Shown piece by piece: positions 23,061-35,209 of a DNA stretch of 64,000 nucleotides. Position 1 is the stretch's first letter, and every line of letters starts with the position of its first letter. A program made the position numbers and the translations under genes. Source of the stretch: Dastarcus helophoroides (Eukaryota > Arthropoda > Insecta > Coleoptera > Bothrideridae). Below the pieces are notes generated by a model. That model did no database searches. It was not told where the DNA came from and worked only from the letters and a program-made list of their open reading frames with translations. Location: NCBI GenBank assembly GCA_028583605.1, contig CM053325.1:46074987-46138986 (forward strand), written 5' to 3'.

Positions 23061-24750
23061 TATATTGTAGGAACTATTCAAAAATATTGAAACAGCAATA
23101 CTAACTCATTCTACCGTCGTTAAAGTGTATTTTGCCGACCCTGACAAGTTGACCATACTGTTAAACTGTAGTTTTCAAAATCTTAAATTTTAATCCTTCC
23201 TTAAGTTTCCGTTTAAAGTTATCTTTCCATCTAATAAAAAAAGGTTAATTTTCGTTTCTGCAGCCAATAATACTGACTTCACGCAGATCATGCATTTATT
23301 AAGATGTTTCTGAGTGAATTCTATTCTTAGCTTTCTTTTGAGTGGTATATTCCGAGATGTTTTCCCGTGCAAATTAATTCACCGTAAAACAGGTCGTATT
23401 TTTTTAGGTAAAAATTTTGTTATGAGCTTTTGTTAATTTATTTAAGGTGCGATATATTTTAGTATAACGTTCAATATGTTGAACTGTTCCTTGACTTTTT
23501 TATCATTTATCATTTTCGGCATTTTCTATAGTTCTTTAGTTATAATGATTAATGATTTGTGGCTTCTCAATTGTTGTATGATGGTCCGCATAGCAATTTG
23601 TGTCTGTTTTACAAACATTTGGAATAAATACTATCACACCAAATTAGGATTTACCTTACAAATATTTGATACTTGACGAAATCGGAAAGTTCCCCCTTTA
23701 TTCTGGTGATATGGCAAGTGCTGCGGCCTGCACTTTTAAGCTGTGATGCTGGAGTTGCCGGTTTTCACGAATTTTCATTTATATTGTGGTTATTGTCAGC
23801 ATTGTATTCGTATTGTTCGGGGGGGGGGGGGGTGTATTACATATAAAAAACATACCCCTATTTAATACAATCAACACTTTCTCCACTTTTTATTTGCTTA
23901 TTTCTATATGCGCTTTTATAATAAAATATGATATCTGCATCGTTCAAAATATGGTGCAGGAGATAGAAAATTTTGATGAAAAAGTAATAGAACACTTTAT
24001 TTCTTTAAAAGGTCGTAGAGCGGATTTTATTTATAATAAATATTTTTTTTGCGTTTTTGTATAGTTTAATTAGAACTTTGTAGTAAAATTCATTTTATCT
24101 TCCAAAATTCCAATGGAGCTTTTATTAAAAAATATTATAATTTTATTCCTATATAAATTTAATTAAGTAACGTAACGCGGTAGCGAGGTGCAACCGTACA
24201 GAGTGCTTTAAAGGGGCTCAAAAATGTCGATAATGTTTTTTTTTTGTACTCAATGAATATAATTTGGAGATGATAACTCGAAAATATTTTGGAGGTTATA
24301 AGATGGTAATTAAATTTAATTCGTAAAAATACTATTAAATATCAAACCTTTTGTATCATTTTTGTTTCTCCTAAATTTAATACCTTGCTACGGCATTGGA
24401 GTCACCTAAACTTTTAACTATTAATATTTATTGAATCTGCGCATCCCCTGTCAAAAAGTCACCAGCCGCCAATGGTTATCTTACATACACAGTCACACTA
24501 TAAATAATAAAACTTAAAATATAAAAATTTACGGGGTTAACAAAAACAATTGAGAAACAAAGGACACGAAAATCTGCTAAAAAAAATGGCAAAAACGTAG
24601 AAACAACATATTCGCCATTTAGGTAGCATAATTAAATTTAAGAGGTTCTAAATGTTGCGGAATACTTTAAATTATAAATTTGGTTTTTAAAATTTGAGAG
24701 AAAATTAACGCTTCAAATCTGAATTATTTATTTAGGCTTAAATTCCCAAA
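23061..24750. other. AT-rich intergenic stretch with a G15 run
   Basis: No gene is recognised. A homopolymer of 15 G lies at 23819-23833, striking in such AT-rich DNA. The open frame across it (23786-24064) is not convincing. Confidence 0.5.
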
Positions 24751-25140
24751 AAGCGAAACGTTTTGTGGCCCACCGAGGCATTAGGCAGGATGCGGGACAA
24801 ACGTTAAAAAGTCGGTACAGTCCCGTCTAAATCGGGACACTTGATAGCACTATCGACATCGCCAAAATTGGATCGCGACCGATGCTGTACATTATCTATA
24901 AAAAATACAAAATGGAACTTATAGGTAGGCAACATTATCAACACGTCATACATTCATGCAGTTGTCTATGGATAATTATCCAGCTAGATTATATTTAATA
25001 TCTGCTACCTCTTGACCGGCGGGCATCAACTGCGCTCAAAATAATTGGGGCCCTTAATTACAAACCCGAATTGGGCTCAAAATTTTATCTTTCGCCGGGG
25101 CCCGCTTAATCCTGTACTGAACTGCGCTCAAATTAATTAG
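24751..25140. repeat. GC-richer patch, fragments of unidentified repeats
   Basis: It contains a short hairpin (GTCCCG, TCTAAAT, CGGGAC near 24825-24843). It also has two direct copies of AACTGCGCTCAAA (near 25028 and 25121) flanking GGGGCCC motifs. This looks like eroded transposon ends, but no element can be delimited. Confidence 0.35.
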
Positions 25141-26077
25141 GTAAGTGTTGCTTGTTTAAATTACATATAGATGCATTTCTTTGCAGACATACAAAAATTA
25201 GGAAATATTTATTTATTGTAAGTATATGTACACAATTAAAAAAATTACAAAACGATAGAATTAAACTTAAACGATACACACTTCACAAAGTCAAGTCGAG
25301 ATATTTCATTATTTTCTAGCTCATTAATTTAATTTTATGTTCAATAAGTTGTTTTTTTAGGAGTTTCTTGTCGTAGTACTTTCTCTCCTCCCTTTTTATA
25401 GAATTGAATTTTCGGTTTGCGTCGCTCTTAAAGTTTTCAAAAAAAGGTGTATATTAGGGTGAGGTCTCCCCATTTCCGAATTGAATCTGGAATGGAAAAA
25501 TTCGCATCCATTTGTTGTTTGGACTATACTACAATCCGCGTTGCCCAGATTTCGGGTGGAAATTTTACGCTTTCCTCGTTGATATAATTTTCTATGAAGT
25601 AGTCCAAAAATTGATCAATACGTTCATCTTCAGGTTCAGATTTTTAATTTTCTGTCAGCAGTGTAAGCTTTTTTTCCAAACACTATTATTATTATTACAG
25701 AAACTACACATTTTATGACTAAAAATTATGATGGACCAAAAAATGTCATTCCAGCACCCGTTTGGAATACTCGTAATTCTAAATTCTACACACCGTTTAG
25801 AATATTAATATTCTAGCATGGTTTTCTACGAATCAGAAGCCGTTTAGGTTCTGTTTCAGGGTGGACTCTTATTGATCGGAAACATTATGTTTTTTAATGT
25901 TAAATGAAATTAATAAACCGTTTAGGTCCATTTTAGGGCTAAAAACCAGTAATTTGTTTTTGCTGCTATGGTTACATGTAAAAATTAAGAAGGTATTTAT
26001 TTAACATCTCGCGTTTCAAAATTGTAATCTATTTTGAAGATTTTTATAAATATTTAGGGATTACAGAAAGTATAGTC
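25141..26077. other. Intergenic sequence, no gene seen
   Basis: AT-rich. A small palindrome AGAATATTAATATTCT lies near 25799. No coding signal. Confidence 0.45.
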
Positions 26078-26200
26078 TACAACAGGTTTGGAACGGTATA
26101 TACCACACTCGCGAAACCGTAACCCTCGCCTGTGGCTCGGGTTGCAAGCCATTCGCTCATGTGGAATATGCGTCATGCCATAACTTGTCGTAGAATTCGC
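26078..26200. repeat. Imperfect hairpin element (~120 bp)
   Basis: The left arm runs from CTACAACAGG through ACCACACTCGCG to AACCCTCGCC. The right arm complements it from GCTCGGGTTGC through CATGTGG to CTTGTCGTAG. The loop is TGTG. Arms of about 58 bp pair imperfectly. It has no coding capacity and resembles a small foldback MITE. Confidence 0.65.
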
Positions 26201-26485
26201 TATCAAGTTTCAAGATAATAAATTTGAAAGTTTTTAAATATATTTAAAATGCTTACAATCATCGTGTCATAATTATTAATTTTGTTTTCTTTTACACAGA
26301 TGACAAAATACCCACAATAAGAAAGAGATAAAAAGAGTTTCTTTTTTACATATAGATAAAAATAATATATGTTTTCTTTATGTACAGTTTATAAAAAAAA
26401 ATCCAAAAGCCCCTCAATTTTAACATCTAAAATGACATTTTTTGGGCATAATTGAATATCTCCCTCTTTATCACCCTTATCACCC

Positions 26486-26936
26486 AAGATCGAAACCGGT
26501 ATTTGGTTTCCAAACTTCGAATCTAATAAATGTTCAAACATATTGGTCTGTGCATTAGAATCCTTGTCTTCTGGGAACTTTCCTAGCGAGCAACCGCTTC
26601 GCTAGGTGGCAGTGTTTCAACTGTTGGTAGCTCAGCTACCTATGATTCACTATACACGCCTCGAGGACTGCATGAATTTGTAGTCTAGGTTGCATTCTAC
26701 TTGCATACGACATTGTTGGCGATGGCCATAGTTTCTCTATGGACCAATAGGTGGTAGCACTAAGAGTCACTCGCTTGACGCCTGTGAATGTTTTAGAACT
26801 TACTTGTCGGAACATTTGTTAGCATTCGAGTTGGATATACCAAACTGACGAGATCTAACAAGATCGAAACCGGTATTTGGTTTCCAAACTTCGAATCTAA
26901 TAAATGTTCAAACCTATTGGTCTGTGCATTAGAATC
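26486..26936 (+). repeat. Satellite-like repeat, 374-bp period
   Basis: A 77-bp block starting AAGATCGAAACCGG and ending GCATTAGAATC occurs at 26486-26562 and again at 26860-26936, nearly identical, exactly 374 bp apart. One full monomer plus a partial second copy is therefore present in direct orientation. Diverged or rearranged monomer pieces lie at 28450-29225, 40580-40885 and 47700-48605. It is noncoding. Confidence 0.8.
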
Positions 26937-28449
26937 TACCCTTTTAAAATGTTTAAATGCAACAAGGGTGCGTTAAATAGCTCATTTGAAAGGGTTTTTA
27001 ATTCTCAATTTAATAAGGTAGAATTACTCTAATTTTTTATTAGAAAACAATAATTTTACCTCATAAGTAAAAAAGACACCGTTTTCCTTCTTTCTTATTG
27101 TTGGGTATTTTGCCACGTGAATATAAGAGAAATAAAATAAATAACTATGAAACAAAGTTAATGGAATAGTGAAATTTAACTGATATTTGGCTCAAAGGCA
27201 TAGTTTAGGATGCATTTGATTGTAAGCATTTCAAACACATTAAAAATTATCAAATTTAATTTTTTGGATGAACATTAATTAAATTCAAGAAACCGTACAC
27301 TACTAGATAGATGATGCAAAAACCCTTTCAAATAAGCTACCATCCCCACCCTTGTTATATTTAAGGATTCCAAAATAATACCTGTGACTTCAAGGGGGTT
27401 GTAGGGGGAGAAATAATATTATGGTTAAAAAGCGTAATTTACAAATTAAAAATAGACCTGTTAAAACATTTTACTCATAAATTTTAAATTAGGTAGATAA
27501 TGACTACTTTTGGACCTTGCTGTAAAGTGTGGTGAAAAAGAAAAGAATGTGGGTTAATTCAACAAAATTAAACTAATTACATAATAACAGAAATATAAGC
27601 AACTGATATTTCATAGCAGAAAACAATGCAATAATAAATAAGCAATTCTTGTAATTTGGAGTATATAAAAATTTATGCCCTTTATTCAAATTCTTTGAAG
27701 AGAGGCTATAACCATGCTGGATCACACTATCGTTTCGTGAATATTCCAGTCCCATAGACTCGGTGGAAGCTGGCCTGCAAAGCGTGCAGCCACTGCCAAT
27801 GGGGCAGCAAAATAGAACGAAGGACCTTTTTTGCCATAACACAAGGGGATGGGTATTACTGTAAAGGGAAGAAAAGCGAGAAAAGGAGCTTTTTCTTATT
27901 CATCATAAAAGATGACCTAACTGTAAGCAAAGCATTATCTAAATCCTATTTTTGGTTTTAATTTTCAACCTAGAATCTGGGAAATAGTTCCATCAGTGTC
28001 GCAACAAAATTTTAAAGAACCCTTTGTTAAATGTTGAAGCTATAACCTAAAAAATAACGATAAACGAAAAAGTGACAACTAAAAAATTGGTGACTAAAAT
28101 AAAATCAGTTTACAACTTTTTAGGTTTATTTAATAACGTGCAAATTCGATAAGTTAAGACATGATTCGTAGTCATGTCATAATTAACTAGTGCTTTTGTT
28201 AACTTTCTCTTTTAATTTAATTCAATCCTACAAATGCCAAAAAGTACTTCGTCATACACTAATGTTATTGTGAAACAAAGACATCAGAGTCTTCTTTGAG
28301 AACACGTACTAACTCGACAGACACTGTATTCTCCCTCAATCTGATAAGGGCGATGTTAAATATTAGAACCAACAGAAACAACTCATCCGAGCGCTAGTGC
28401 CCCTATCGACCTGTTGGCTCTTCTTGATCAAGTCCTCTAAACTTGTGTA
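26937..28449. other. Intergenic sequence with a small GC-richer patch
   Basis: No convincing gene. A GC-richer patch at 27700-27835 has an 89-codon open frame on the minus strand (27573-27842) with no recognisable motif. I cannot tell whether it is an exon. Confidence 0.4.
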
Positions 28450-29225
28450 GTGGATCATATTGGACTATTAATGTATGCATTAGAATCAAGTCTTCGGGGC
28501 TTTCCCAGATGGCGATCGCTTATTAAGCTTTTGTGTGGGTCAAATGTTGGTAGCTTGGCTACCTATGATTTACTACACACGTTTAGAGGACTGAATACTT
28601 TAGTACAGAGATGCAAGGATCTATCGGTCGACCGATATTATCGATAATATCGAAGCAAAAATATCGATATTATAACATCGTATATGATATTATCGATATT
28701 GCCGATAACCGATACCAGTCGTCGCCAATGATGGGGATCGGCATTATAGAAATATGGAGATCGAGAACCTTTTTTTTTACTTTGGTCACGAAAAATAAAA
28801 CCCCCGCAGTGTGCAGAAAAGTTGAAAGTGCAGTCCGTTTAAAAAATGTTTTGTCAATTTCCAAAATATCGATTATCGATTAAAAAAAGGTTCGATACTA
28901 TCGATTATCGTTATTTGTCGGCTGTCAATATTTATATCAATATTTTCATCGATATTAAAATTATCTTGCATCCCTACTTTAGTATATTGCATTCTATTTG
29001 CTTATGTCACTTGTCACTTGGAATTTGTCTACAGTTTCTTCTGTCAACCAATAGGTGTCGATACTAAGTGTCACACAGGCGTTGTCCATTTATTCTTTAG
29101 TATCTACTTGCCGAAACATTTGTCAGCATTCGGGTTGGACATACCAAACTGATATCTAATAAGGTCGCAACCTGTCTTTGGGTTTTAAGCTCTGAATTTA
29201 ATAAATGTTTAAACCTATTGATATA
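28450..29225 (+). repeat. Diverged satellite monomer interrupted by a MITE
   Basis: The sequence resembles the 26486-26936 repeat: GCATTAGAATCAAGTCTTC, TGTTGGTAGC, CTACCTATGATT, TTGGACATACCAAACTGAT and AATAAATGTTTAAACCTATTG. The hAT-type MITE at 28606-28976 splits it, so the monomer is the older sequence. Confidence 0.7.
28606..28976. mobile_element. hAT-type MITE rich in TATCGATA
   Basis: The ends CAGAGATGCAAGG and CTTGCATCCCTA are inverted. A perfect 8-bp direct repeat CTTTAGTA flanks them (28598-28605, 28977-28984), as expected for hAT transposition. The subterminal parts are packed with ATATCGATA palindromes. At 371 bp without a transposase frame, it is non-autonomous. It sits inside a diverged satellite monomer. 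Confidence 0.88.
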
Positions 29226-29490
29226 TAAATTATATATTTAATTAAATTAGCATGAAAAGCAGTATTAAGTTACATGAAAATATCAGGGTTTTAATTTTTT
29301 TTTAAATAATAAATAAATCTTAATCGAACTTACATCTACATCTGATGCTTAGTTGTTTCTTTAGTAATATATCAGCAGTGTCCGTAAAAACCATAATGAA
29401 CATATTTTTTTTTTCAATCACTACGATGAAAAATAACCTAAATACAGAAGAAAACCCTGTGGAATTTCTCTGACCGTTGCAAAAGTGTCG
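29226..29490. other. Short intergenic spacer
   Basis: AT-rich spacer before a TIR transposon. Confidence 0.4.
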
Positions 29491-29493
29491 TAA

Positions 29494-31581
29494 TGGCCAG
29501 TTTATATTAAACCAGTAGTAAAAGTACCTGCTAAAAGACTACAATAAAAGGCCTTGTGTTGCCAGCTTCATTTTCTGTTTTTTTACTGAAAGTTGTTGTT
29601 GGTATATATGCAAGAAGTTAAGCGCCTTTTTTAACTTTTAAATTATGACAAAATTATGACTCCAGCTTTCTTAACATTGCGAGTCTTACTATATTTTTGG
29701 TGATAGTCGCAAAAATTGCTAATAATTAGTTTGTTACAACAAAAAAGACCATTGAAAATTTGAACAATTTACTGAAAACGGATCAGTTGAAGAGGAAAGC
29801 AAATATAATTATAAAAAAATTACTTAATAAAATAGAAGATTTAGTAGACATTAAGATATGGCAGCGAATTTTAAATATAGAAAGACCAAATGTGAACAAT
29901 TATCAGGACAGGATTATTATCAAAGCCCACAAGAAAGCAAAGCAAAAAATGAAGAACTCTGTGAAGATTATAGAAAATATAGAAAAGTTTGGGCAGTTTC
30001 AGGTAAAATCTGCAAGAGGTGAGAACTTTTATAATATCCAAGTTTGTGAGAGCGAATGCAGAACATTGTTTTGTTGAGTGTGTCAAATATGCACACATCG
30101 GTATCAGTGTGATTGCCCGAAATATGTTGTGAGAAGTAACATGCGTAAGCATCTGCACTTAGTACGAATGCATGAGGAGCCAAAGGGCATCAACTCTGTT
30201 TTAGACAGTGCTACAAAAGCTTTGGGGCAACAATCGCAAGTAAAAATGAACTATAAAGAAGAAATTGCTCAATTTGTGGAGACAAAAAAAATGGAGCAAA
30301 TAACGGACCCAGTAGATGAGCCAAGGAGAAGGATATAATCAAATAAGTTACTTAAATGGGGAAATTTTTTGCAGATTAAAGAATTTATTTGAAGTGTTTA
30401 TGAGAAAGGAGGATCAAAGAGAAAACAAACCAGGAACATCTAAACGAAAAATGGAAAATCAGGAATATTTCCCAAAAAAATGTAATGAACTAGGTATGAA
30501 CCAAGGAAGGATATTATATTTCAGAATAACTATTTATAAATTTGTTTCAAAGAAAGAATAAATGACAAGATAAAGCAATATAAAATAACGTTAATTATAA
30601 AAAATTGTAAGAGCTTTTTATGAACTGGATATCACGTGAAAAAAAAAAGAATAGGAAGATGCAATAAAATACAGGTTTTTTTCCAATTTTAATTAATGTT
30701 AATTTTGGTATTATAATTATTTTATCAATATATGTCATTCTTGTTATAAAATAAATTGTTATTTTAGGTATTATTTGTATACGTTTAGAATTACCTTAAA
30801 TTTCTTATTGGTTCTTATGGGCACCAATAGAACCTTCAAGCAAATAAACAGTACAATTTTTTTTTCTTTCGATTTTCATTTTAAACACATATTCTACTAA
30901 TACATATATAAATCCACAATGAATAACCAAGCATTATAACAATATTTTTCACCATATAACCACTAAATTGTTCATTTCCTCTTACCCTTTCTTGTGTGCA
31001 TTGATAATAACGCTGAGCAGATCACTCTTTAAATTAGATCATTTTATGTCCATAGTTCTTTATCATATTTAAAAAAAAAACCCTTCTTCTGTTATGTGCA
31101 GTAACAATTCTATCATTATATTCACTTTTCTCTTTAATTGTGAAATGATTTACAATTTTTCTTCCTAACCAGAATACCTAAATTTAACTACTCTACTGTT
31201 GTAATATAAAAACACGGTTATTCATAAAACAATAAAAATGACACTTTAAATGCTTTACTTTGTTCCAAATTCCAACGATCAGACATCAGATTAGCAGCAA
31301 TTTTTAGTAATGCCAAAACGAGAAAGGAACAAAACAAACAACAAACCATAAGTAAAACTAAAAACATCGGGCAATTGATAGTTGACACTGTTGATACATG
31401 GGATAACAATCACTTAACACTTAATTTTTTATAAGAAATCAGCATATTAAGCTGGCAACACAAGGCTACAGCTTTTTGCTGTAGTCTCTTGCTAAGCAAG
31501 TAGCTTGTATTAGGTTATTTGCGCACTTGATTTCTTTCTATATTGGCTTGATTTAAAACGACCGTATGTGTAAACCGGCCA
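29494..31581 (+). mobile_element. TIR DNA transposon derivative with SWIM-like protein fragment
   Basis: The left end TGGCCAGTTTA and right end TAAACCGGCCA are inverted and flanked by TAA (29491-29493, 31582-31584). Similarity of the arms resumes further in (AGACTACA, CCTTGTGTTGCCAGCTT), giving arms of roughly 100-150 bp. The 2.1-kb interior carries a decayed gene at 29737-30480, then AT-rich noncoding DNA. A 3-bp TWA duplication is typical of PIF/Harbinger, but the SWIM-like finger suggests a MULE-type protein. I leave the superfamily open. Confidence 0.7.
29737..30480 (+). pseudogene. C-terminal fragment of a SWIM-type zinc-finger transposon protein
   Basis: An open frame runs from about 29737 to a TGA at 30075-30077 and continues in the same frame to 30338. 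The central part (VCQICTHRYQCDC..., MRKHLHLVRMHEE) resembles the SWIM-type finger C-x-C-xn-C-x-H of transposon-encoded proteins. The third cysteine appears as arginine (MRKHLH instead of a CKH motif). A lysine-rich tail follows (ENQEYFPKK near 30475, another frame). The N-terminal catalytic part is missing. The single in-frame stop and the lost ligand mark it as decayed. Function is inferred from motif layout only. Confidence 0.55.
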
Positions 31582-31584
31582 TAA

Positions 31585-32190
31585 AATTCCAAGACATTGT
31601 TTGAAGGCAAGTTCACTTACTGCTTTGGGCTGATCTGATGAGATAAATGCATTAATGAAAAAAGATAGTTAAGCTGCCTAATTTATTACTGTTCCATTGC
31701 TGGAAAATCAATGACAAAAATGAATAAGCAGAAAAGATTGTGGGTTCCAAACACATATCGAGAAAAAATTTGCCTGGTGGTTCTGCCTTTCTGCTGAATG
31801 AACTTTTCCGGAAGGATTCAACTGAATATGTCTGAGAGTAGCACCAGATAGATTCAATGCATTGCTCAATTTAATAAGTTCGCTTATTCATAAAACAGAT
31901 GCCTTTTTGAGAAATTTCATAGCCTTCTGTATTAAATTGGACATAACATTTTTCTTTTGCCTACTAATACCGCACCCACATAGATTGTTAGCGCTTCACG
32001 TTGGAACAATTAAATTGGTATCGCACTTGTACGACAAAAATAAATGAATAAATAAAATGGGAGAACCAAAATATAAATGGAGAGAGAAAATTAATGCTGG
32101 AGTAAACACACGCACAACAATAAACAGATATAATACAAACGAGGAAATAAAAATAAAATAGAAGACTTAAGTACAATTTTTTAACTTGAG
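31585..32190. other. Intergenic sequence
   Basis: No gene or repeat recognised. Confidence 0.45.
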
Positions 32191-32452
32191 GTACAAGCAC
32201 GGTACTGTTCGAAAGGTGGCGATGTGGACGCGGACTGATATATGGACGAGATGTGTTTTTCGAATCACCGACGGAATCTGATCTAAAACTGCTCAAAAAT
32301 TAGGCGGTTTTATACTTGTTCCGAAAACATTTGTGAACATCGGTGAAATCAGAGTTTCCTGAAAGGTTGTTCCTTCATAGAAATTAGGTACCGCGTCTCG
32401 TTGGCGTCCTCTCTAATGTCCTTTTCTGTATAATTCATTTTGTCAGGCAGCA
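32190..32452 (-). other. GC-richer patch, possible exon or promoter
   Basis: On the minus strand an ATG near 32440 opens about 29 codons (MNYTEKDIREDANETRYLIS). Further on, a TATAAAA box near 32310 is followed about 33 bp later by TCAGATT, a spacing like TATA-initiator. Then comes a 40-codon coding-like stretch (SFRSDSVGDSKNTSRPY). The composition differs from the flanks. It could be a first exon, a retroelement LTR or chance. I do not recognise the protein. Confidence 0.25.
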
Positions 32453-34385
32453 ACCGATTGATAATGGGTTAGATTATATTTGGTATTTTTCTTTATCTGC
32501 TTTCTGTTTTGTGTCGAGTGTCTTCTTTTAGCGAAACGCTCACGGTATCACTTCTAAAACAGCTTCAAAATTTGCAATAATGGCTATCGAAATGCGTTAG
32601 AGCAACTATTGTTTTTTATCGCTTTTGGTTTCAGGGGATAAGATTTGTGTGCCAATTTTTGATAAATTGACTGAATTATCTTACGCTATGAATTACTATC
32701 TTATTTATCCTGTCGGAAAGATTTTATCACCACTAATTTTTTTTAGATATACTAAAAAATGAATGATAATGTTTTTTTTTTTACTAACATCAGAATATGG
32801 TTTGGCTAAAAACGATTTATGTCAAAGAAGGAAGTCAAAACAGAGACCCATGTTTATTAATTTTATTTAAAATTTCTACAACCCAGTTCGGAAACATTTT
32901 AATTTTTATTAATGAATGTTGACAATATTCTAAAACATTTTATATGACTACGTGATATCTAAATTTATTTACAGCGTCACCTTATGACAGTTGACAAAAA
33001 ATAGGTTGGTTTATTTTACATATAACAGGAAAAAAATGAAAAATAGAACACCAAAATTAGATATGAAAAACATTATTTTGATAAATTATGTAAATATAAA
33101 AATATAAAAAATGCTGTAGCACTGAACATCGATGTTTCGCTCTCATTACAGAGATCCATGTTAAGAATTTTGACAAATTATAATTTTTCAATGGTTTCAA
33201 AAGTTAGATTGTCTTTAGAGTAGGCTAAAAGCAGACTTTAGGCAATAATAGAAAGAAAATAACAAAGGAATTTTCCCTACATAACAAGGAAACACTTAAC
33301 CAATAGGCGATATTTTCGAGAGTCTTCTAAACATTTTAGAGAAAAATACTATTTAAAATAAGTTCGTAAACGACATGTTGCTTACCAATGTAATGTTAAA
33401 CGTATCAAAATAATAATAATAATATCTTGGAACATACAATTACTTAAAGTAGAAATCGAAATACAAAAAATAATATAAATTAGGACAAATGGAATGAGAT
33501 ATAGTTTTAGAAGTTATGGCAAAATTATTTAATGATATCCTTTCTTAATAACTAATTTAATTTAAACTTATATTATTTGTCATAATTAACAACCAATTAA
33601 CTAACAATATTATTATTTTATTAGCTTATACTAAATACAGGGGCCCATGCTGTTCAACGAGACGCAATTTTCTGTTAATATCAGCCATTAGAATTTGATC
33701 GGCTTCAAAATCAACTTGGTGTACTTTTCTGAAAATTTATTGTTTTGTTTTCTATTACCACTCCACATTATATGCCTATTGTTTTGGGTTTCAAAGGGTA
33801 TGTTGTTTTGACCAAACTAATTTTGTGTTTCCTTGGAATAACGAGACAATGCCAAGCGGCCCAGTACATTTCATCATCTTCAACGTGATTATCGTGTAAA
33901 AATATCGAATTTGGTGAGAAATTTTTTAATATATTTTCCACTGTTTTCCCTTTTTTCTTCTTCTGTAACCCTTGGTTCAGCAAAACTATAATGCCCCTGT
34001 TTGCCCCATTATTTAGGTCAGGCTCACCTAATTAATGATTTTTATTTCGCAAGTATATGATGGAGGATGTCAAGCAAAAGCAAAGAACAATTGATGCTTA
34101 GTATTTTTAAAAAGATACGCTTAGTTGATGTTAACATTCAAGCTGCCTAAAACCTAATGATTAACGTTCCCAGAAAATTGCTCCTCATTCAGCAGCATAG
34201 GTCATAGTTCATTTAATTTAAGGCTATTAATTTTGTTATTTAATAATGTGGCTAAATAATTTGTGCTAAAACTTTTAACTATTGCACGTTATGAAAGTTG
34301 ACTAATTTTACAAACGATCGCCCTATTATCATTTGGGCATACATGAACAATTAATTAACAGAATTTCTGCTATTTGGAAAAGGTG
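32453..34385. other. AT-rich stretch with a small dispersed repeat
   Basis: 32845-32925 resembles one arm of the foldback at 46080-46215 (TTTATTAATTTTATTTAA, TTTTTATTAATGAATGTTGACAAT). Otherwise no gene is recognised. Confidence 0.45.
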
Positions 34386-34389
34386 AAAA

Positions 34390-34823
34390 ATTAAAACAGA
34401 ACCTACTTGTCCGCTTGCTTGCAAGACGGCAAAAGAGGTTATAAAGGAACTACAAAGGAAAGAACAGAGCACTCATTGGAGGGATGTCAATGGCCTAGAG
34501 CAATGTTCATTGACGGACCATTAAAAAAGAGAGCTATGGAACTCCTTAAGTTAAGCAAAAATCAGCTTAAGTGGACAGTTGGACAATTTACGGGAGACTG
34601 TGCCCTAATGAAACATCTTACAACAATTGGCGTAAAAGAAAATTCTACTTATAGAATGTGTGGAGAGGAAGAAAGAAATCCTTGACACATATTATGCGAA
34701 TGTCCGACTCTGGCAAAGGATGGACATTTCATCTTTGGAAACGTTCTGACTGAACCAAGGACAATAGTGGAAACACCCTTAAAAGAGTTTCTGGAATGTT
34801 TCAAAAGAACAGGCCTGATATGA
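34390..34823 (+). pseudogene. LINE ORF2 C-terminal tail (jockey/R1-like)
   Basis: One frame gives CKTAKEVIKELQRKEQ and HWRDVNGLEQ. A shift near 34500 leads to FIDGPLKKRAMELLKLSKNQ and TGDCALMKHL. A terminal zinc-ligand region follows (RMCGEEE, stop, HILCECP), and then a tail ending in CFKRTGLI at 34823. This order is that of the end of insect jockey/R1-type ORF2 downstream of RNase H. The fragment is 5'-truncated and has one frameshift and one in-frame TGA, with the first cysteine of the zinc motif lost. It lies about 110 bp downstream of the histidine-rich gene's polyadenylation signal, on the opposite strand. Confidence 0.65.
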
Positions 34824-34935
34824 GTTAATCGTTAGAGGCACAATAAGCAAAAGCTTCAGTGCTACAGGGACAACTAACCTCAAAAGAAATAATGATATGT
34901 TATAATAAAATACGTGAAAATAGTTTTGATATAAA

Positions 34936-34941
34936 TTTATT
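34936..34941 (-). terminator. AATAAA polyadenylation signal (candidate)
   Basis: AATAAA on the minus strand, about 270 bp downstream of the histidine-rich gene's stop codon. It is the first canonical hexamer in that direction that also fits after the possible 3'UTR intron. Confidence 0.45.
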
Positions 34942-35069
34942 TACAAAATAGTATAAAAATATACTGTACATTTTAATTGTTTTAGGGAAGGCGGCCGAAC
35001 TACAAAACTGACGTCTGGCGATGTTTTGCACTTTCTTTTATGCCTTGTCCATAGGACAGATAACGGTAA

Positions 35070-35160
35070 CTGAAAAAATAAATTAATAAATAAATAAAAT
35101 ACAGAATGTTTCTTTGATTGTACCATACCGCGAACTTCTAATTAATGAAAGTATACCTAC
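35070..35160 (-). other. Possible 3'UTR intron
   Basis: A donor-like GTAGGTATAC starts at 35160, 49 nt past the stop codon, and a TTTTTTCAG acceptor ends at 35070. The resulting 91-bp intron has a pyrimidine-rich 3' part (TTATTTATTTATT). The stop-to-junction distance is short enough to avoid nonsense-mediated decay. This is inferred from splice-site resemblance only. Confidence 0.3.
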
Positions 35161-35209
35161 CTAGAGTAGTGACTGATCAACAGGTACTTCGTTTATGTTC
35201 ATGCGGACT

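Noticed and set aside
27573..27842. 89-codon minus-strand frame in a GC-richer patch
   Set aside because: No domain, no splice context and no signal I can trust. Kept only as a note on the patch.
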